The notes below the pieces were generated by a model that did not search any database, was not told the origin of the DNA, and was given only the letters and a program-made list of their open reading frames with translations. Positions 1-10,091 of a DNA stretch of 64,000 nt are shown piece by piece. Each line of letters opens with the position of its first letter. The first letter of the stretch is position 1. Location of the stretch: assembly GCF_024809855.1 (NCBI RefSeq), contig NZ_JANUEM010000013.1:62001-126000 (forward strand). Direction: 5' to 3'. This DNA comes from Rheinheimera pacifica. Its GTDB lineage: Bacteria; Pseudomonadota; Gammaproteobacteria; Enterobacterales; Alteromonadaceae. The position numbers and the translations under genes are program-made.

Positions 1-969
1 GCCCAGGGCAACAATTTCATCAACAATACGATCGCGGCTCCAGCCATCAGCTAATTTATCCGGGTTTACAAAGAAATAATGTTTGTATTCGGCATGCTGA
101 TAATCTGCCGGAACCTTAACCACGCGTAAAACCGGATATTTAGTAGCAACCTCATCTAGTTTTGCGGCATTTTGCTGCCGTGCTTTAGTCCAGTCCGTCA
201 TACGGCGTAATTGAATACGGCCAATAACAGCCTGCATTTCCATCATGCGCCAGTTGGTGCCGAAACTTTCATGCACCCAGCGAAACCCAGGCGGGTGCTC
301 ACGCTCATACACTGCTTCAAAGCTTTTGCCATGATCTTTATAAGACCACATTTTAGACCATAACTCTTTATCGTTCGTGGTAACCATACCGCCTTCGCCG
401 CCGGTGGTCATAATTTTATCCTGACAGAAACTCCAGGCACCGATATGACCAATAGAACCAACAGAACGGCCTTTATATTTAGCGCCATGCGCCTGCGCAC
501 AATCTTCAATCACCGCAAAACCGTGCTTTTTTGCCAATGCCATAATAGGATCCATAGCGGCTGGCATGCCAGCAAGATGCACCACTATTACGGCCTTGGT
601 GTTAGGTGTTAACACTTTTTCGATGGTTTCCGCTGTAATGTTCTGGCTGTTTAGATCCACATCGGCAAAAACAGGATTCGCACCAGCAGTAACCACTGAA
701 GAAGCAGACGCCAAAAAGGTGCGAGGTGTAACAATAACATCATGACCTACACCCACACCTAAAGCTTTTAACGCCACATCAAGTGCCAAAGTACCATTAC
801 TTAAGGCAATAGCGTATTTAGCATCCGCCCAGGCGGCAAATTCTTTTTCAAACTCACGACATTCCTGGCCAGTCCAGTAATTCACCTTATTGGACAACAC
901 CACATCACGAACAGCATTGGCTTCTTCTTCTGTAAAGCTTGGCCATGGGGAAAATTTAGTGTTTAACAT
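1..969 (-). CDS. pglE: DegT/DnrJ/EryC1/StrS aminotransferase, PglE-like (partial, C-terminus outside window)
   Basis: PLP-dependent sugar aminotransferase, 323 codons visible, open at the window edge. The DegT fold is clear: SNGTLALDVAL near residues 57-67, the EDCAQAHGA aspartate region at 155-163, and the PLP lysine K185 in CQDKIMTTGGEGG. It begins 9 bp after the pglD-like stop and pglC lies just before that, so the likely reaction is 4-amination of UDP-4-keto-6-deoxy-GlcNAc (PglE step of the UDP-diNAcBac/QuiNAc4NAc pathway). The PglF dehydratase needed first is not in the window and may lie beyond position 1. Base composition is higher in GC than the glycosyltransferase block upstream. It could also act on another 4-keto sugar (LegC/PseC type); the context favours PglE. 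Confidence 0.75.
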   Translation of the reverse strand, partial: MLNTKFSPWPSFTEEEANAVRDVVLSNKVNYWTGQECREFEKEFAAWADAKYAIALSNGTLALDVALKALGVGVGHDVIVTPRTFLASASSVVTAGANPVFADVDLNSQNITAETIEKVLTPNTKAVIVVHLAGMPAAMDPIMALAKKHGFAVIEDCAQAHGAKYKGRSVGSIGHIGAWSFCQDKIMTTGGEGGMVTTNDKELWSKMWSYKDHGKSFEAVYEREHPPGFRWVHESFGTNWRMMEMQAVIGRIQLRRMTDWTKARQQNAAKLDEVATKYPVLRVVKVPADYQHAEYKHYFFVNPDKLADGWSRDRIVDEIVALG

Positions 970-978
970 ACCGCTCCA

Positions 979-1602
979 TCACGACTTAATAATTCTGGCT
1001 GGCACACCCACTGCAGTTACACCATCAGGCAGATCATTAACCACTGCAGCCCCGGCGCCAACCATTACATTTTTACCAATACGCTTTAGCTGAATAGCAG
1101 AGGCGCCGATACCAACCCAACTGAACTCACCGACTGTAACTCCGCCGGCCAAACAAGCGCCGGGGCTAATATGAACAGCATCAGCCAAAATACAATCATG
1201 CTCTACCACTGCATTTGAATTCACAATACAAGCTGCACCAATCCTGGCATCAGCGTTCACAACAGCACCAGCCATCACAACAGTACCTCGTCCGACAATA
1301 GCTGAAGAGGAGACTGTCGCAGTAGAATGCACCACAGTTGCCACAGCAAAACCCTCTGCAACTAACTCACTTTGCTTAGCAAGTCGAACCATATTATTAC
1401 CAATCGCAACAACAACCTCCGGCTTTTCATGCGCGCTAAAAAGGCTTTGAGTGTTACCGACAACATCTGACTGACCATTCTTCTTTTTAGCTGGCCAGGC
1501 GTCATCATAAAAAACGATTTTAGTCCATAAGCCTGAACTCAATGCAGCATCGGCAACAACCTTGCCATGCCCACTAGCACCCAATATTGCCAACGTTTTC
1601 AT
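979..1602 (-). CDS. pglD: PglD/NeuD-family sugar O/N-acetyltransferase
   Basis: 207 aa. The N-terminus has a Rossmann-like nucleotide-sugar binding motif, GASGHGKVV (residues 8-16), the hallmark of the PglD/NeuD family. The second half is a left-handed beta-helix of hexapeptide repeats, with the expected catalytic histidine in VVEHDC and the terminal GVPARII. The family acetylates the 4-amino group of UDP-sugars with acetyl-CoA. The start codon overlaps the stop of the pglC-like gene (ATGA) and the pglE-like aminotransferase follows after 9 bp, so the three are co-translated and probably make and transfer a diNAcBac/QuiNAc4NAc residue in the cytoplasm. Confidence 0.8.
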   Translation of the reverse strand: MKTLAILGASGHGKVVADAALSSGLWTKIVFYDDAWPAKKKNGQSDVVGNTQSLFSAHEKPEVVVAIGNNMVRLAKQSELVAEGFAVATVVHSTATVSSSAIVGRGTVVMAGAVVNADARIGAACIVNSNAVVEHDCILADAVHISPGACLAGGVTVGEFSWVGIGASAIQLKRIGKNVMVGAGAAVVNDLPDGVTAVGVPARIIKS

Positions 1603-2195
1603 TTATCACTACTGCCGGTAAATTTACTCATTGTCGCTTCACCTGCGGCAGAAATACCTTCCCGGACAAATACTTTTTTTACGGTCAGAAATAAAATCTT
1701 GATGTCCAGCCACATACTACGATTTTCGACATACCAGACATCCAATTTAAACTTATCTTCCCAGCTAATGGCATTACGGCCATTCACTTGCGCCCAGCCA
1801 GTAATACCGGGCCGAACATCATGCCGTCTTGCCTGTTCCGGTGAGTACAAAGGTAAATACTCCATCAAAAGCGGTCTCGGCCCTACCAGGCTCATATCTC
1901 CCTTCAACACGTTAATCAGCCCGGGCAATTCATCTAAACTGGTTGAACGCAGAATACGGCCAAAGCGGGTTAAGCGCTGCTCATCAGGTAATGGATTGCC
2001 ATCTTTATCTACCGCATCCAGCATCGAGCGAAACTTCAGCATATTAAATGGCTTACCGTATAAACCAGGGCGAACTTGCTTAAACAGCACTGGTGAACCG
2101 AGTTTAATTCTTATAAATAAAGCCACCAGAACAATTAATGGCGACAAAGCAAGCAAAGCAACCAGAGACACAATAAAACTAAAAAATCGTACCAT
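1599..2195 (-). CDS. pglC: Small monotopic phosphoglycosyl transferase, PglC-like initiating enzyme
   Basis: 198 aa, the size of the minimal monotopic phosphoglycosyl transferase (WcaJ/WbaP are more than twice as long). It has an N-terminal re-entrant hydrophobic helix (residues 5-28) with the Ser-Pro break at 18-19, the FKFRSM region, the catalytic Asp-Glu pair D88-E89 in TSLDELPGL, and the GPRPLL and [13 protein letters not shown] motifs. It should transfer a phospho-sugar from a UDP-sugar to undecaprenyl phosphate at the inner membrane, starting the repeat unit. Linkage to pglD/pglE-like genes suggests UDP-diNAcBac/QuiNAc4NAc as the donor. The start overlaps the preceding glycosyltransferase stop (TAATG). 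Confidence 0.85.
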   Translation of the reverse strand: MVRFFSFIVSLVALLALSPLIVLVALFIRIKLGSPVLFKQVRPGLYGKPFNMLKFRSMLDAVDKDGNPLPDEQRLTRFGRILRSTSLDELPGLINVLKGDMSLVGPRPLLMEYLPLYSPEQARRHDVRPGITGWAQVNGRNAISWEDKFKLDVWYVENRSMWLDIKILFLTVKKVFVREGISAAGEATMSKFTGSSDK

Positions 2196-3343
2196 TACTT
2201 CCTCAACATCTCTTCGACTAACTTAAAAATTTTCTTATACTCAACTTCCCTGTCAAATCGAATATCAGGTTTGAAATTTAACTCTAATCTGCGATTGTAC
2301 ATCGATAAAATTTTATCAGTTGCATCTTTAATGTCGCCTGAAATGTAATTCTCGTGATCCTTACCTTGTAACAACTCCAGAACTTCTTCATTACGTTGAC
2401 TGTTAAGAATTGGAATGCCAACACTCATAAAATCAGAAAGTTTATTTGTCACGGACTGCTTCGCAGCAGATGAAAGACAATTGACTGCAACATCACAACC
2501 TTTCATGAACGAATAAACTTCCCGTATATTCATAAAACCGTGAAAGACGACTCCATCTTTTGCAACCCTCTTGAGGTTCGCTTCGAATCCCCCGCCGCCA
2601 AAAATATGAAATTCTATAGGATAGCCATCAGCAACCAATGCATTAACAGCCCTTACTATAGTCTCAACATCATAACTGTAACTTAAGGTACCAATGTAAA
2701 CTAATAAAAACTTTGCATTATCCTTAATTTTAGGAACTGCGTTACGGATAAGCTCAAAATCGCTACCAATATATACCACTTCAGATAAAGCATGCTTATT
2801 CGCCACCCTCGCTCTATCCATATACGTTTTTGAAACAGCCACCAGACCGTCGGCAGAGGCATAAGCTTTATTCGCTTTGCTTGAAAAAGGCAAGTACTGA
2901 GGTGAGATATAATCGACCAACGGTATCGCTGAAGAAATAGACTCAGGCCATACATCTTGCACATCGACTACCAACTTAAAATTCTTTTCTTTCTTCAACT
3001 TCCCCAAAATAACATTAGTCTCAATCAGCGGATAAGCAGAATAAACGAGATCAAAATCAAAATTTTCACTTAGCCATGATTTAAAACCATTGATAAAAAC
3101 CCTGTGGCTTATCAACCTCTTAAAAGAAACATTACTTTTATATCCCGGCTCATCAATAAGACAAATTCTAAATGTCGAAAAACCGACATCTACCCTATGA
3201 GCCTTGTCAAAATGCCTGAACTTACTGGTAACCAGTGTAACCTCATATAAGCCAGTCATCTGCTGAGCCAAATATAAAAACCGGTTAAAATAAGGCTCCG
3301 AAGGCAGTGAGCAGTAAGGGGCAACAATAAGTATTTTCTTCAT
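2195..3343 (-). CDS. Glycosyltransferase family 4 (GT-B)
   Basis: About 382 aa from the ATG at 3343. An in-frame GTG two codons earlier has no better ribosome site. N-terminal domain opens with [16 protein letters not shown], has [12 protein letters not shown] in the middle, and the C-terminal Rossmann domain shows [19 protein letters not shown] and [27 protein letters not shown], the GT4 donor-binding region with the second acidic residue replaced. It probably adds one sugar to the lipid-linked repeat unit on the cytoplasmic face; which sugar cannot be read from the sequence. AT-rich, unlike flanking pglC. Last glycosyltransferase before the pglCDE block. Confidence 0.8.
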   Translation of the reverse strand: MKKILIVAPYCSLPSEPYFNRFLYLAQQMTGLYEVTLVTSKFRHFDKAHRVDVGFSTFRICLIDEPGYKSNVSFKRLISHRVFINGFKSWLSENFDFDLVYSAYPLIETNVILGKLKKEKNFKLVVDVQDVWPESISSAIPLVDYISPQYLPFSSKANKAYASADGLVAVSKTYMDRARVANKHALSEVVYIGSDFELIRNAVPKIKDNAKFLLVYIGTLSYSYDVETIVRAVNALVADGYPIEFHIFGGGGFEANLKRVAKDGVVFHGFMNIREVYSFMKGCDVAVNCLSSAAKQSVTNKLSDFMSVGIPILNSQRNEEVLELLQGKDHENYISGDIKDATDKILSMYNRRLELNFKPDIRFDREVEYKKIFKLVEEMLRK

Positions 3344-3372
3344 ATACACACTTCAATTATTCAAATATCAAG

Positions 3373-4476
3373 CTAAATACCACTAAGAGCGTCGAAAAGT
3401 TTATCTTCCACATCATCCCAGAACACGTCTGCCTCATATTTACAAAAAGGTAAATTATTAATATCTTCGCCAATAGCAATACTCAACGTAACATATATAC
3501 TATCAACATCATACTCATCAACAAGCAATACGTTAGGATTTATTCCTCTTAAACTTTCAGCCATTTTAGTATTGTTAGAAAATATGGGTACACGGCAAAA
3601 TAAAGAACTTTCGAAATACTTATTTGATATAGCGTAGACAGAGTTGAAATCCAAAGTCGGGTAAGCAGCCCAAACAAAATCTGTAACTTCATATATAAAA
3701 GGGAGTTCGTTATATTTATATCTTCCGAAAAAATGAACCTTATCTTCAACCCCTTCTGATAATACATAACTTTTTAAATAATCCAAGCTTGGCCCATCAC
3801 CGAATACAAATAACTTAATATCTAAAGCTTTAATCGACAGGATTAAATTACATAAAACTTCTGGGTATCGTACGACTCCAATCCAAGATACCGAAGCACT
3901 GCTTTCAATTTTCAACTTTTTTGCTACGTCATACCATGAAGGCGAACTGTCTAGAGCTGGAGAAGAATATCTCGAAGGGTAATTTTCGTAAACAAGGTAA
4001 CTCTGATTTAAATCATATAAATCAGGATAATATCTAGAAGCAAAAATCACAAAATCAGTACGGCTTAAACTAAAACTTTCTACCATCTTTAGCAATTTCA
4101 GTAGCAGTCTGTTACTGGAACTAGGCAAATCCAAACAGTCGTAAACAATTTTAGCTGTACTTCCTGTTATTTTTTTTGCAATAACAGCGCAAATTAAGGA
4201 ATCCCAATGGCTAGCAAAAATAATTTCTGGCGAATTATTTTTAACTACACGAACATTGTGTCTAATAAATTTTGGTAGTAAAAAAAGCTTTCCAAACCTA
4301 TTCCCATACTTGATATTGCTATCTAATACATCATGACCTTGCACAGAGTCATTCTTCGAAGCCCCTCGATTCCAAGCCGAGACATGCACTAAGTACTTTT
4401 TCGATAGAGACACTCTAAACCTTTCGGTTCGGCTATTAATGGGCCAAGTAGTGTCAATCATAAGCATTTTTTTCAT
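3373..4476 (-). CDS. Glycosyltransferase, GT-B type (GT4-like)
   Basis: 367 aa. N-terminal KKMLMIDTTWPINSRTERF resembles the start of a GT-B enzyme; central IVYDCLDLPSSS and IFASRYYPDLYD; C-terminal half has SWIGVVRYPEVLCNLI, FVFGDGPSLDYL and HFFGRYKYNELPFIYEVTDFVWAAYPT, the usual GT4 arrangement. No membrane segment is seen. It sits 23 bp upstream of the next glycosyltransferase and just after the polymerase gene, so it is one of the repeat-unit transferases. Very AT-rich with many ATA/TTA codons, consistent with recent acquisition. Substrate unknown. Confidence 0.72.
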   Translation of the reverse strand: MKKMLMIDTTWPINSRTERFRVSLSKKYLVHVSAWNRGASKNDSVQGHDVLDSNIKYGNRFGKLFLLPKFIRHNVRVVKNNSPEIIFASHWDSLICAVIAKKITGSTAKIVYDCLDLPSSSNRLLLKLLKMVESFSLSRTDFVIFASRYYPDLYDLNQSYLVYENYPSRYSSPALDSSPSWYDVAKKLKIESSASVSWIGVVRYPEVLCNLILSIKALDIKLFVFGDGPSLDYLKSYVLSEGVEDKVHFFGRYKYNELPFIYEVTDFVWAAYPTLDFNSVYAISNKYFESSLFCRVPIFSNNTKMAESLRGINPNVLLVDEYDVDSIYVTLSIAIGEDINNLPFCKYEADVFWDDVEDKLFDALSGI

Positions 4477-4486
4477 TAAATATTTT

Positions 4487-5554
4487 CTAACCTAAGTAAA
4501 AACCATAAGACTGTGCGTTATAAACAATTGGAAAAATATAAAGAACATAAATTAGCGAGTAAAAATTTGACATTACTCTTATATAGCCAAGCGACATAGA
4601 AAACCTGTAATTATAATATTTGCATATAAGAGGGATAACCAAAACACATGAAATAAGATAAAAATAACTCAGACGCCAGGCGATTATAGTAACACTTGAA
4701 AACAAAACAATTAATATCATGCCAACAAAAAATAACTTAAACACATAATTATCAAACATATGAGTTATAGACTTTCTAATATTATATATTAAAAATATAG
4801 TAACAACGCCGAGGATTATTCTGGGATCGTAAAACTTCATAGGATATCCATAATCATCAGAGGAAATATAAGACACTATCATCCACGAAATAATATCCAA
4901 CCCAACAAGCTTAAAAGCTTCTGCAATTAGAATTAACGGATTCATAGTAAAGCCGAGAAATATCGAAATGCAAAAAACCGACATCAGTTGCCGGTAAGTC
5001 AATTTCGTTAGAAAGACCAGAAGCAAACAAATTGCAGAGCTGTGGAATGAAATTGCCAACAACAGAAACAGCAAAGAGATAATTTTTTTTGAGTAGTAAT
5101 AATTAATAATAAAAAGCAACCCAAAAGCTGCGGCCACTGACACTCTTGAAGCATGCATATTCATTGTTAAAAAATATGGCATCCAGACCAACAACGAAAT
5201 AATTCGATAACAAGAATATTTATGAATCACCCACATTATTGGAAACGCAGATAACAACGCCATGGAGAAAATTATAAATTGACCATCAAAGCCTGCGGCG
5301 TTACCTAAATACGATAGAATTCTAAAACCAGCCTCTGCATGAATAGTTGGATCAACAACATTTTCCCAGCTTGCCACCTTTGAATATAGTCGTAGATATG
5401 CATCATAATCAGCAGGACCAGTTCCCCCGACACGAAACGCGGAAAAAATAAATAAAACGAAGGATAAAAATACAAAAACTAGTTTTTCAAACTTTGTTCT
5501 ATCGTAAATGATTGAAGAATACAAACTAAAAAATATCAATAAGTATGGCAGCAT
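4487..5554 (-). CDS. wzy: EpsG/Wzy-type polysaccharide polymerase
   Basis: 355 aa, almost wholly hydrophobic with about ten predicted membrane spans. EpsG-family signatures are visible: FSAFRVGGTGPADYDAY (about residues 37-53, the Arg and the Asp-Tyr loop), MNMHASRVSVAAAF (Arg in a helix) and AISFHSSAI (conserved His). These proteins polymerise undecaprenyl-linked repeat units in the periplasm. It is the only polymerase candidate in a locus that also has wzx and wzz, which supports the Wzy assignment although Wzy proteins share little sequence. AT-rich. Confidence 0.75.
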   Translation of the reverse strand: MLPYLLIFFSLYSSIIYDRTKFEKLVFVFLSFVLFIFSAFRVGGTGPADYDAYLRLYSKVASWENVVDPTIHAEAGFRILSYLGNAAGFDGQFIIFSMALLSAFPIMWVIHKYSCYRIISLLVWMPYFLTMNMHASRVSVAAAFGLLFIINYYYSKKIISLLFLLLAISFHSSAICLLLVFLTKLTYRQLMSVFCISIFLGFTMNPLILIAEAFKLVGLDIISWMIVSYISSDDYGYPMKFYDPRIILGVVTIFLIYNIRKSITHMFDNYVFKLFFVGMILIVLFSSVTIIAWRLSYFYLISCVLVIPLICKYYNYRFSMSLGYIRVMSNFYSLIYVLYIFPIVYNAQSYGFYLG

Positions 5555-5591
5555 AGAGTAACCATCATTTAGAGAAGTATTATTTCACTGA

Positions 5592-6686
5592 TTAAAGAGT
5601 ATCTAACAGCTTAGAAGACCAGTGCGATAAAGAAAATTCATTCTTAATTTTTTGATATGCTGCCTCAGACATTTTCGCATAATCATCTTCTGATAGTTTT
5701 AATGCTCTTTCCAAAGCAGAGTAAATATCAAAGTCAAATGCTACTATGCCGTTGACTCCATCCGTTATAATTTTCTCATACCCGTCGCCTGGAAAAATTA
5801 TAGGCACTAAACCAAGAGACATCGCTTCCAGTAACGCGTAGTTAGCTAAAATCACTTCTGCAGGGAACAAGAAAAATTTGTGTTTTATTAACTCAACGCT
5901 GATATCTTTTATAAAACCATCTACCGAAACAACATCACCAATATCAAGTTCTTTATAAAGTTCCAAAACATCATTGGAATAAGATTCTCCTCTCACGCCG
6001 TATACAACATTGGAAATCGAGTTAAATCCAAAGATAGAAGCAGAAAACACAAAATTATTTTTCTTAAGAGATGAAAATGCCTCAACCAAAGACTTGACGT
6101 TGCGACTTTCAATAACAGCATTAGCATATATAAAATCTTTACTTAACTTTGAGCGCGAATGATAACTCTCTTCAACTGGCACACAATTATAGATGCTTAC
6201 CACTTTAGCAAGTAAATCCTCCCCAATAGATTTAATTGAGTCCAAATGATGAACTTCTTTAGCAAAGATCTTATCAGAAAGCCTCAAACTCTGTCTTGTA
6301 AGCACCTTCTTCACATTAACGAATAGACTCAAGAAGAAAGACTTGCGATTGAAGTGGGTTTTGTCGCCCTTTAGCTCCCCACCTATCAGCCAGAACCTTA
6401 CTTTAACACCAAGAACCTTTGCTACAGAAACATAGTATAAAGACAATATGGAATAATCATAACAATCAATAAAGTCTGGATTATAGGTCCTTATGGTTTT
6501 AGCATAATTATACATACGCGAAAACGTACCCCTTCCAGCAAAGTGCATGTCAAAATGGTTTCCATAATCAACACAATCAGAATTAATTAAAACTCTCGGG
6601 TGAATACCAATTGAGTTATACGCATTCAACATGTAATTATACTTCTCGGCAAAAAATGGTAACCCAACAATTAGTGCTTTTTCCAT
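5592..6686 (-). CDS. Glycosyltransferase family 4
   Basis: 364 aa starting MEKALIVGLPFFAEKYN. The C-terminal domain is GT4-like: DFIYANAVIESRNVKSLVEAF, the FGFNS nucleotide loop, DVVSVDGFIKDIS, and a FFLFPAEVILANYALLEAMSLGLVPII segment that carries the family's E-x7-E pair. Cytoplasmic or peripheral at the membrane; adds one residue to the growing repeat unit. The sugar is not determinable. A 146-bp AT-rich gap without a gene separates it from the acetyltransferase upstream. Confidence 0.8.
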   Translation of the reverse strand: MEKALIVGLPFFAEKYNYMLNAYNSIGIHPRVLINSDCVDYGNHFDMHFAGRGTFSRMYNYAKTIRTYNPDFIDCYDYSILSLYYVSVAKVLGVKVRFWLIGGELKGDKTHFNRKSFFLSLFVNVKKVLTRQSLRLSDKIFAKEVHHLDSIKSIGEDLLAKVVSIYNCVPVEESYHSRSKLSKDFIYANAVIESRNVKSLVEAFSSLKKNNFVFSASIFGFNSISNVVYGVRGESYSNDVLELYKELDIGDVVSVDGFIKDISVELIKHKFFLFPAEVILANYALLEAMSLGLVPIIFPGDGYEKIITDGVNGIVAFDFDIYSALERALKLSEDDYAKMSEAAYQKIKNEFSLSHWSSKLLDTL

Positions 6687-6832
6687 GGAAAACCCTAAAG
6701 AATGCTCTTGGTAAAATATGAACTAAGTTATATTAAAAGGCAAAATCGGAAAAAAAGGCCAGTTAAAATTAGTTTACTCAGAAAATAATACTGAAAATCT
6801 CATAAGAACAGCCAGTCATATAAAGACGATAA

Positions 6833-7342
6833 TTATTTATATTTTATAAATTTAGCAGGAACTCCACCGACAACTGACATACTTTCAACATCTTTTGTTA
6901 CAACGCTACCAGCAGCGATAGTTGCACCTTTACCAACCTTGATTCCTTTTAAAATTATCGCTCTGGCCCCTATCCAAACATCATCTTCGATAGTAACGGG
7001 GGCTTCAGACATTCCTTTATTGAAGTAAGTTTTATCAATTCCACACCAGTTATGATCAGACGTGAATATCATCACATCAGGCCCCATTAACACTCTATCA
7101 CCAATTGAGACTTCAGCAACACAACTTAAATAAGCATTTATTCCCAGCCCAGAGTTTTCTCCAACAGATAAATTATATGGGTTAGATACATTTACACCTT
7201 TCATAACTACAGAGCCATCGCCAAAGGACTTAGCCCAAGTTCTGAAATAAAAGCATCTCAACCTACAACTAACTCCCTTCGCATTTGCCCCCGGAAGCCA
7301 GATAAGAAACAAAAAATAGAACAACAAACTAATTCTATACAT
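6833..7342 (-). CDS. Hexapeptide-repeat O-acetyltransferase (WcaF/Maa-like)
   Basis: 169 aa. After a hydrophobic N-terminus (residues 1-20) there is a left-handed beta-helix with hexapeptide repeats; the catalytic His is in IFTSDHNW, and the C-terminal part has [20 protein letters not shown] and the closing GVPAKFI. This is the xenobiotic/colanic-acid acetyltransferase branch, using acetyl-CoA to O-acetylate a sugar. In this cluster it probably decorates the repeat unit. The 184 bp upstream (7343-7526) are AT-rich and hold no gene that I can support. Confidence 0.8.
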   Translation of the reverse strand: MYRISLLFYFLFLIWLPGANAKGVSCRLRCFYFRTWAKSFGDGSVVMKGVNVSNPYNLSVGENSGLGINAYLSCVAEVSIGDRVLMGPDVMIFTSDHNWCGIDKTYFNKGMSEAPVTIEDDVWIGARAIILKGIKVGKGATIAAGSVVTKDVESMSVVGGVPAKFIKYK

Positions 7343-7526
7343 ACAGAAATACCTTGTAAAAAATCAAAATCATTATATAACACATAGTGGCATTAAATTT
7401 AACTCGGAAAACCTAAATGGATAGTATAATATTTACGCAAATAAGTGCAGAAAAAATAAGATTAAGATATTACATAGTCAATCTTAAATTATTAGTTTTT
7501 GGCACACGCAATTCAAACACAGCAAT

Positions 7527-8939
7527 TTAACTTAACCGTTTGCTAATAATCCAACTTTTCGCTTCAAAAAATTCAGTTTTAAAAAAAATAAATACACTTA
7601 ACAAAATTACAGACCAAAACAATGTCAAATAATTATTATACAATTCACCATATATAGTACTTACTACAGCTCCAATTACAAGCAAACTCGTATAACTGTA
7701 CAAGATAAGACGAGGCATAGGTTTCCAAACGTAGATAGCAAATTCCGTTCTCAGTATAAAGAACAGCCAAAATGATATACAAGTACTCACTGCTGCACCT
7801 TTCGCTCCCAAGATTGGTATTAGCCACCAATTCCCAAGTAGATTTACGATGAAAGCCAGGAGAGCCGCAAGCATCGCGAAGCCTGAGCGGCGAGTAACAC
7901 CAACACCTACTATAGTAGTTTCTGAAAGAGTATAAAATAAAGGAAGCCCTAAACACGAAATCAGAACCCACTGAACTGCACCATAATTGCTAGGTAAAAC
8001 GAAGGTTATCACCCATGAAAACAACCCCCCCAAACAAAATAGTATTATTACGACCAGCAAAACATAGCGATTCACTTTGTAAATATTTTCAAGCCCTTCT
8101 CCAACTGCTGCCCATTTGTAAACAATCGGAGCCCAAACGATACTGAAAACACTCTGAAATATCGCTGCTGCAGCGGCAAAACTAACAGCAACGGAATACA
8201 AAGCAAGTTCCTCAAAATTAGATAATTTCGTTAGTAAAATTTTATCTATTGCAGTTAGCCCCCAAAAAGCTAAGCCGCCGAAAACAAGAGGCATACCGAA
8301 ACTCGCAAGACTTTTCAAATATTTATAATCAATACTCTCATTTAAACTTGCTAACCACTCATCGCGAGTGCTCCATGCATAGACTATACAAACAATTAAT
8401 GTTGCCGATACATTAGCTATTAGGAGATTGGTGATATTATTTCTAGCTGAGAAGGCAATATAAGCGCCTATAATTAAAATTAAAATTAACTTTGGCAACA
8501 ACTGACTCATAGAGTAAGCTACGCCACGTTCATTCATCCTTAAGATTAAGGATAAAAAACGAGTAATAAAAGTAGATAAAACCACTATTGAAACAAGCAA
8601 GCTAAGTAATTGACTATCTAGCTCAAACAACATTTTTGAAATTAAATTATCAGAACTGATAAAGATACAAAGAACTATTAGCAACAATACAAACCCTGGA
8701 AAAAATGTGACTTTGAATAATTTAGGTTTGCTTTTAATCTCATTAAACTCACGAACATAAGCTTGATCTAATCCTAAACTAAAAAATAGAGTGCAAAAGC
8801 TCGTTACAACATTTAGCATAGCCAAACGACCAATATCCTCTTTAGAAAAAAACCAAGTCATTAGAGGTATAGTAATAAGCCCTAGAACCGCACCACCTAG
8901 AGGCCCCAATGCAAACGCAGCTATTTTTCTTGGATTCAT
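7527..8939 (-). CDS. wzx: Wzx oligosaccharide flippase (MVF/PST superfamily)
   Basis: 470 aa with about 12 to 14 membrane helices and the opening PRKIAAFALGPLGGAVLGLITIPL typical of polysaccharide-transporter family proteins. Paired repeats of six helices are visible, and FSIVWAPIVYKWAAVGE lies at the middle. Wzx moves undecaprenyl-linked repeat units across the inner membrane to the Wzy polymerase. It is flanked by WecF-like transferase upstream and an acetyltransferase downstream. AT-rich. Confidence 0.85.
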   Translation of the reverse strand: MNPRKIAAFALGPLGGAVLGLITIPLMTWFFSKEDIGRLAMLNVVTSFCTLFFSLGLDQAYVREFNEIKSKPKLFKVTFFPGFVLLLIVLCIFISSDNLISKMLFELDSQLLSLLVSIVVLSTFITRFLSLILRMNERGVAYSMSQLLPKLILILIIGAYIAFSARNNITNLLIANVSATLIVCIVYAWSTRDEWLASLNESIDYKYLKSLASFGMPLVFGGLAFWGLTAIDKILLTKLSNFEELALYSVAVSFAAAAAIFQSVFSIVWAPIVYKWAAVGEGLENIYKVNRYVLLVVIILFCLGGLFSWVITFVLPSNYGAVQWVLISCLGLPLFYTLSETTIVGVGVTRRSGFAMLAALLAFIVNLLGNWWLIPILGAKGAAVSTCISFWLFFILRTEFAIYVWKPMPRLILYSYTSLLVIGAVVSTIYGELYNNYLTLFWSVILLSVFIFFKTEFFEAKSWIISKRLS

Positions 8940-9009
8940 ATATTTTTATAATCAGTCATGCTTACCAATTTCCTTCAGTGTAATTATTAAAAATTGCATA
9001 TTGAAAGAA

Positions 9010-10050
9010 TCAACCGAATATCTTAGCTAGCTGATTATTATAATTACCCTCAGAAAAGTACGCCTTAACAACATCAATGTTACTTCTTGTATCAAGAAAA
9101 TCTAAATTTGCTAAATCCCCAACGTCTCCAAATACCAATTTTTTTTCTTTAAATAGCTGCCACTGAGTTGTACCACTTCTCAAATAAACTGTTTTACCCA
9201 ACCCCAATAACGTTATCGTGTTACCCATCGCCTGCTGCCTTTCATGGTTGAATATCGCAATATCAATTGTTCCTAAAAACGCGAGATAATCTTCAAGTGA
9301 CATAGAATCTGTAATAGCTTTAAATTTATTACCAAACCACTCTCGTCCTTGCGCAATTACATTTTCAGCGTGCTCTGAAGAACCATAAGACAAAGGCAAA
9401 TATATTAATATATTTTCTTTCTTGTACGGCAGTAGTTTTTCTAATACTTCTATATGATTGTTGCTAGGGTCCGCAGAGTTACCCACCTGAATATTAATAG
9501 TTTCACTTTTTTTGTCAGGAATCTTGTATTCTTTATACAAGTTGCTCGGATACATTAAACACTCACAATACTTACCTTTTGCTCTATACCATTTTCTAGC
9601 AAGCTCTACATCACCTTCAACATAGGTGACTAGATGTCCCATATTTTTTATTACAGGCCTACGAAAGAACTCACTCACATACCATTTCCAACTACGAACT
9701 CCAAATTGATATGCATAAAGGTCACCTCCCCACATTATCCAGTAGCACTTTTTAAGTAGCCATGGAGTAAAAAACAAAATCTGTGTCAATCTCTGATTAA
9801 ATAAACTATGCAAAATTATTTTATCGGCTTGATGCATTTTAACAATGGCAGCAAAGTAATAATTCAACTTAGAACGAAGAGTCTTAAACGATGATAGCTT
9901 TACATTTTCCACATCAACCAGATCATCATCTGCCACCGAACTAATTAATAAAAAGTCATGCTCATCAAAATTAAAATGTTTTTTGATGTTATTAATAAAA
10001 GGCGGAATGAAATTAGCGCAAGTTGCAATATGCAATATTTTATTAGTCAT
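9010..10050 (-). CDS. WecF-like 4-acetamido-4,6-dideoxy-galactosyl transferase (GT56)
   Basis: 346 aa. It opens KILHIATCANFIPPFI, and shows WIMWGGDLYAYQF and, near the C-terminus, FNHERQQAMGNTITLLGLGKT and LRSGTTQWQLF, the pattern of the GT56 family (WecF, TDP-Fuc4NAc transferase of enterobacterial common antigen). The family moves Fuc4NAc from dTDP to a lipid-linked acceptor. The adjacent wecE and rfbA/rfbB supply dTDP-Fuc4N, so the pairing is consistent. Because a formyltransferase gene, not a WecD-type acetyltransferase, sits beside wecE, the real donor could be dTDP-Fuc4NFo. Confidence 0.8.
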   Translation of the reverse strand: MTNKILHIATCANFIPPFINNIKKHFNFDEHDFLLISSVADDDLVDVENVKLSSFKTLRSKLNYYFAAIVKMHQADKIILHSLFNQRLTQILFFTPWLLKKCYWIMWGGDLYAYQFGVRSWKWYVSEFFRRPVIKNMGHLVTYVEGDVELARKWYRAKGKYCECLMYPSNLYKEYKIPDKKSETINIQVGNSADPSNNHIEVLEKLLPYKKENILIYLPLSYGSSEHAENVIAQGREWFGNKFKAITDSMSLEDYLAFLGTIDIAIFNHERQQAMGNTITLLGLGKTVYLRSGTTQWQLFKEKKLVFGDVGDLANLDFLDTRSNIDVVKAYFSEGNYNNQLAKIFG

Positions 10051-10091
10051 TTTTTCTTATATTCAGTCTAATCTATATCAATAGTGTACAT

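Noticed and set aside
1567..2226. 219-codon plus-strand open frame opposite pglC
   Set aside because: It is the antisense of a well-supported gene and the protein has no coherent domain.
7343..7526. Possible small gene or IS remnant in the AT-rich gap before wzx
   Set aside because: No open frame with a ribosome site, no inverted repeat and no transposase fragment could be seen.
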